7,266 bases of DNA from an uncultured bacterium (GTDB taxonomy: Bacteria; Edwardsbacteria; AC1; EtOH8): positions 1-7,266 of the forward strand of contig CALGNM010000102.1 in assembly GCA_937958665.1 (NCBI GenBank). The letters run 5' to 3'. This document shows, piece after piece, positions 5,518 to 7,266 of this stretch. The position numbers were made by a program, and so were the translations under genes. The notes beneath the pieces are model-generated. The model was not told where the DNA came from. It was given only the letters and a program-made list of their open reading frames with translations, and did not search any database. The first letter of the stretch is position 1; the number at the start of each line of letters is the position of its first letter.

Positions 5518-7218
5518 TTTGATCTTGACCAGCTTGCGGGTGGCCAGGCCTTCGGCCGATTCCAGCCTGACTATGTAGACCCCGGATGATATCCGGCGGC
5601 CGGCATTGTCCCGGCCGTCCCAGGTCCGGCTGTAGTAGCCCGGCAGTGACTGGCCCTCGGCCAGGGTTTTCACCAGCTGTCCGGCCACGTTGTAGACCTT
5701 GAGGCTGGCCCGTCCGGCCTGGGCCAGCTGGTAGTTGACGGTGATGCTGCCGGAGAAGGGGTTGGGGTAGGCCCGGTTCAGGTCGAAGCGCAAGGGCTTC
5801 AGGCTGAGGCCCTCCAGCCCCCGGTTGGTGTACACCACCGAGAACTCACGGCTGCCGCTGAAGCCCACCTGGCCGCTGCCTTCCAGCCGAGAGACCTTAC
5901 CGCTTTGGCGGTCGGCCAGATACAGGTCGTATCCCTCCGGCAGGGGCGCCGACAGCCGGTAGCTCAGCTGGGCCGGCTCCTCCGTTCCGGAGACCCTGAC
6001 GCTTAAAGGCCATTCGATATAATCGGCCGGCGGCCGGAAATCGTAGTGGTAGGAATGACAGGGGCCGCCCCATTCCGGATGCGGGATGACGGCCGACACC
6101 CGGCTGCTGACCAGCGGGGGCTTCTCGGCGTCCAGCCGGTCGTAGCCGGCCTTGGCCTGGGGCGAGATGCCGACCCTAAGCCCGCGGTCGGCGGCGGCGC
6201 CACTGGCGGCCGAAAGCTCCAGCTGCCACAGGACCTCGGGCTGGGGCATCGACACCGGGAATTTGCCGGATGATTTGAAGGCTGGCATCATAAACAGCGA
6301 ACAGGGACGGACGGCATAGACCGCATAACCCTGCCAGGGCATCAGGTGGCTGGAGGTATCGAAGGCCGACAGGCTGTCCCAGCCCCCGTTGTTGACCAGG
6401 TCGAAGGTCTGGTCGCCGTAGGTCCACATCCGCTGCCGCACCAGGCTGTCGTTGACGAAGAAGCTGTTGCTGGTGTCGTTGTAGGCCCAAACGGCCCCGG
6501 AGCTGTCTATCAACTCGACCATCGGCAGGGCCACCGGTTCCTGGAAGGGACATCCCACCAAATTCCATCCGGCCTGCAGAGCCACGGTCCGGTGCGTTTC
6601 TGTTTTATAGCCATAGACATCCAATCCGGCGCTGTTGACCGAGGCCAGCCAGTAGGCCTGTCCATTTTGGATCCCGGGCCGGGCGATGAAGGAGTCGGAG
6701 GCCGGCTGGTAGCCGTACATCAGCCAGCTGTTCTGTCCGTAGGCCCCCAGGTCGTCCCCCAGGTTGATTACCGCGGAGCTGTCCACCGGTGACACCGGGG
6801 CCGAGAACAGCCGCCAGGCTCCGCCCTGCCATACGGTGGAGGCCACCAAGGGCTGGCTGGCGGTCCGGAAGCTCCAGGGGTTGACGGCCGGCCCCTCGCT
6901 GAGAGGGTTGCCGGCGGTGTCCATGGCGGCCGTTACCTCCACCAAATATAAGGTGTCGGGCAGGAACTCGCCATGAGCGATGCTGGCCTCCAGCGAGTCG
7001 GCCGACCAGGCCACCGACAGACCGCCGGGGTTGGGGATGAAGCTATAGGCGAAGCTGGCCGGGTCGATGGGCTCGGAGAAGGTGATCCTGACCGGGGCGG
7101 TCAGCGATGCCTGAACGGCCCCATCGGCTGGTTGGGTGGAGACGATGTAGGGCGGGGTCAGGTCTCCGGCCTGGTTGATGATGGCTAGCGAGTCGCGGCC
7201 CAGGGTGAACTCCGGGCT
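5515..7218 (-). CDS. Secreted protein with Ig-like domain and T9SS/FlgD-type C-terminal tail (5' end missing)
   Basis: About 567 residues are visible and the N-terminus is cut by the contig end; a GTG at 7014 is internal, because the frame continues upstream with sensible protein. The first ~118 residues (DLTPPYIVSTQPADGAV..., VRITFSEPIDPASF, FLPDTLYLVEV, AMDTAGNPL) fit an SbsA-type bacterial Ig-like domain (Big_5). The middle has WRLFSAPVSP, GQAYWLASV and AGWNLVGCPF, a pattern common in large secreted proteins of FCB-group bacteria. The last ~89 residues (FDLNRAYPNPFSGSITVNYQ, then LKVYNVAGQLVKTL, RTWDGRDNAGRRISSGVY and VRLESAEGLATRKLVKIK) form a FlgD-Ig/T9SS type A sorting-like tail, implying export to the cell surface or medium. 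No catalytic domain is visible in the part present. It is the first visible gene of the FecR/DUF3592 cluster. Confidence 0.85.
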   Translation of the reverse strand, partial: SPEFTLGRDSLAIINQAGDLTPPYIVSTQPADGAVQASLTAPVRITFSEPIDPASFAYSFIPNPGGLSVAWSADSLEASIAHGEFLPDTLYLVEVTAAMDTAGNPLSEGPAVNPWSFRTASQPLVASTVWQGGAWRLFSAPVSPVDSSAVINLGDDLGAYGQNSWLMYGYQPASDSFIARPGIQNGQAYWLASVNSAGLDVYGYKTETHRTVALQAGWNLVGCPFQEPVALPMVELIDSSGAVWAYNDTSNSFFVNDSLVRQRMWTYGDQTFDLVNNGGWDSLSAFDTSSHLMPWQGYAVYAVRPCSLFMMPAFKSSGKFPVSMPQPEVLWQLELSAASGAAADRGLRVGISPQAKAGYDRLDAEKPPLVSSRVSAVIPHPEWGGPCHSYHYDFRPPADYIEWPLSVRVSGTEEPAQLSYRLSAPLPEGYDLYLADRQSGKVSRLEGSGQVGFSGSREFSVVYTNRGLEGLSLKPLRFDLNRAYPNPFSGSITVNYQLAQAGRASLKVYNVAGQLVKTLAEGQSLPGYYSRTWDGRDNAGRRISSGVYIVRLESAEGLATRKLVKIK

Positions 7219-7266
7219 AGATCGGAAGAGCGTCGTGTAGGGAAAGAGTGTAGATCTCGGTGGGCG
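7219..7266. other. Illumina TruSeq adapter sequence (assembly artefact)
   Basis: From 7219 the plus strand reads AGATCGGAAGAGCGTCGTGT and continues as the reverse complement of the TruSeq universal adapter. By my recollection of that oligonucleotide, all 48 bases match except one (G instead of T at 7264). This is library adapter left on a read and carried into the contig, not genomic DNA. It happens to remain open in the frame of the adjacent gene, so translation across it would add false residues. Confidence 0.97.

Noticed and set aside
4688-5578. Long open frame on the plus strand (296 codons) opposite the FecR-type gene
   Set aside because: It mirrors the FecR gene, whose signal peptide, FecR motif and ribosome binding site are clear. 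The plus-strand product is Ala/Ser/Thr-rich with no recognisable domain.
7012-7014. GTG as the start of the T9SS-tail protein
   Set aside because: The frame continues upstream to 7218 with a coherent Ig-like domain, so the GTG is an internal valine codon.
1-7266. CRISPR array, tRNA, rRNA, phage or defence genes
   Set aside because: I saw no regularly spaced direct repeats, no tRNA or rRNA segments and no recognisable phage or defence proteins on either strand.

Overview
The window looks like one end of a metagenome-assembled contig from a Gram-negative-type bacterium, probably an uncultivated lineage of the Fibrobacteres-Chlorobi-Bacteroidetes (FCB) neighbourhood. The grounds are a secreted protein with a type IX secretion/FlgD-like C-terminal tail, a lipoprotein with a beta-propeller, a FecR-domain protein and a dimeric-type glycyl-tRNA synthetase. 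The phylum is an inference; no marker here fixes it. Every convincing gene is on the minus strand, so transcription runs from high to low coordinates.

Right end (3917-7266): a three-gene cluster with tight spacing, read in this order: a large secreted beta-rich protein with an Ig-like domain and a T9SS-type tail (5' end missing), a FecR-domain protein with one C-terminal membrane segment, and a two-TM DUF3592-type protein. It ends in a strong rho-independent terminator at 3851-3883. The last 48 bases (7219-7266) are not genomic: they match the Illumina TruSeq universal adapter as I recall it, with one mismatch. The real sequence therefore stops at about 7218.

Middle (1957-3850): glyS as a single-gene transcription unit. 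It has a good promoter (3814-3843), a leader of roughly 110 nt carrying palindromic repeat-like DNA (ATTCCC-N8-GGGAAT), a GTG start with a Shine-Dalgarno, and a terminator at 1957-1988. The enzyme carries an extra segment of about 90 residues before the anticodon-binding domain.

Left end (1-1927): AT-rich DNA that contrasts with the GC-rich right side. It holds a lipoprotein gene (carboxypeptidase-regulatory-like domain plus Asp-box/YCF48-type propeller) with a consensus-like promoter. A terminator-shaped hairpin with seven Ts lies inside its first 35 codons. Next comes the 5' stub of a second exported-protein gene, cut by an IS3-family (IS407-like) insertion sequence whose left end is at about 392. 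The IS runs off the left edge; orfA is complete, and orfB begins in the -1 frame behind a G GGA AAC slippery heptamer.

I see no CRISPR array, tRNA, rRNA or defence system, and nothing here makes a convincing new multi-gene system. The points most worth checking are the adapter at the contig end, the intragenic terminator/attenuator, the IS-disrupted gene, and the GlyRS insertion.
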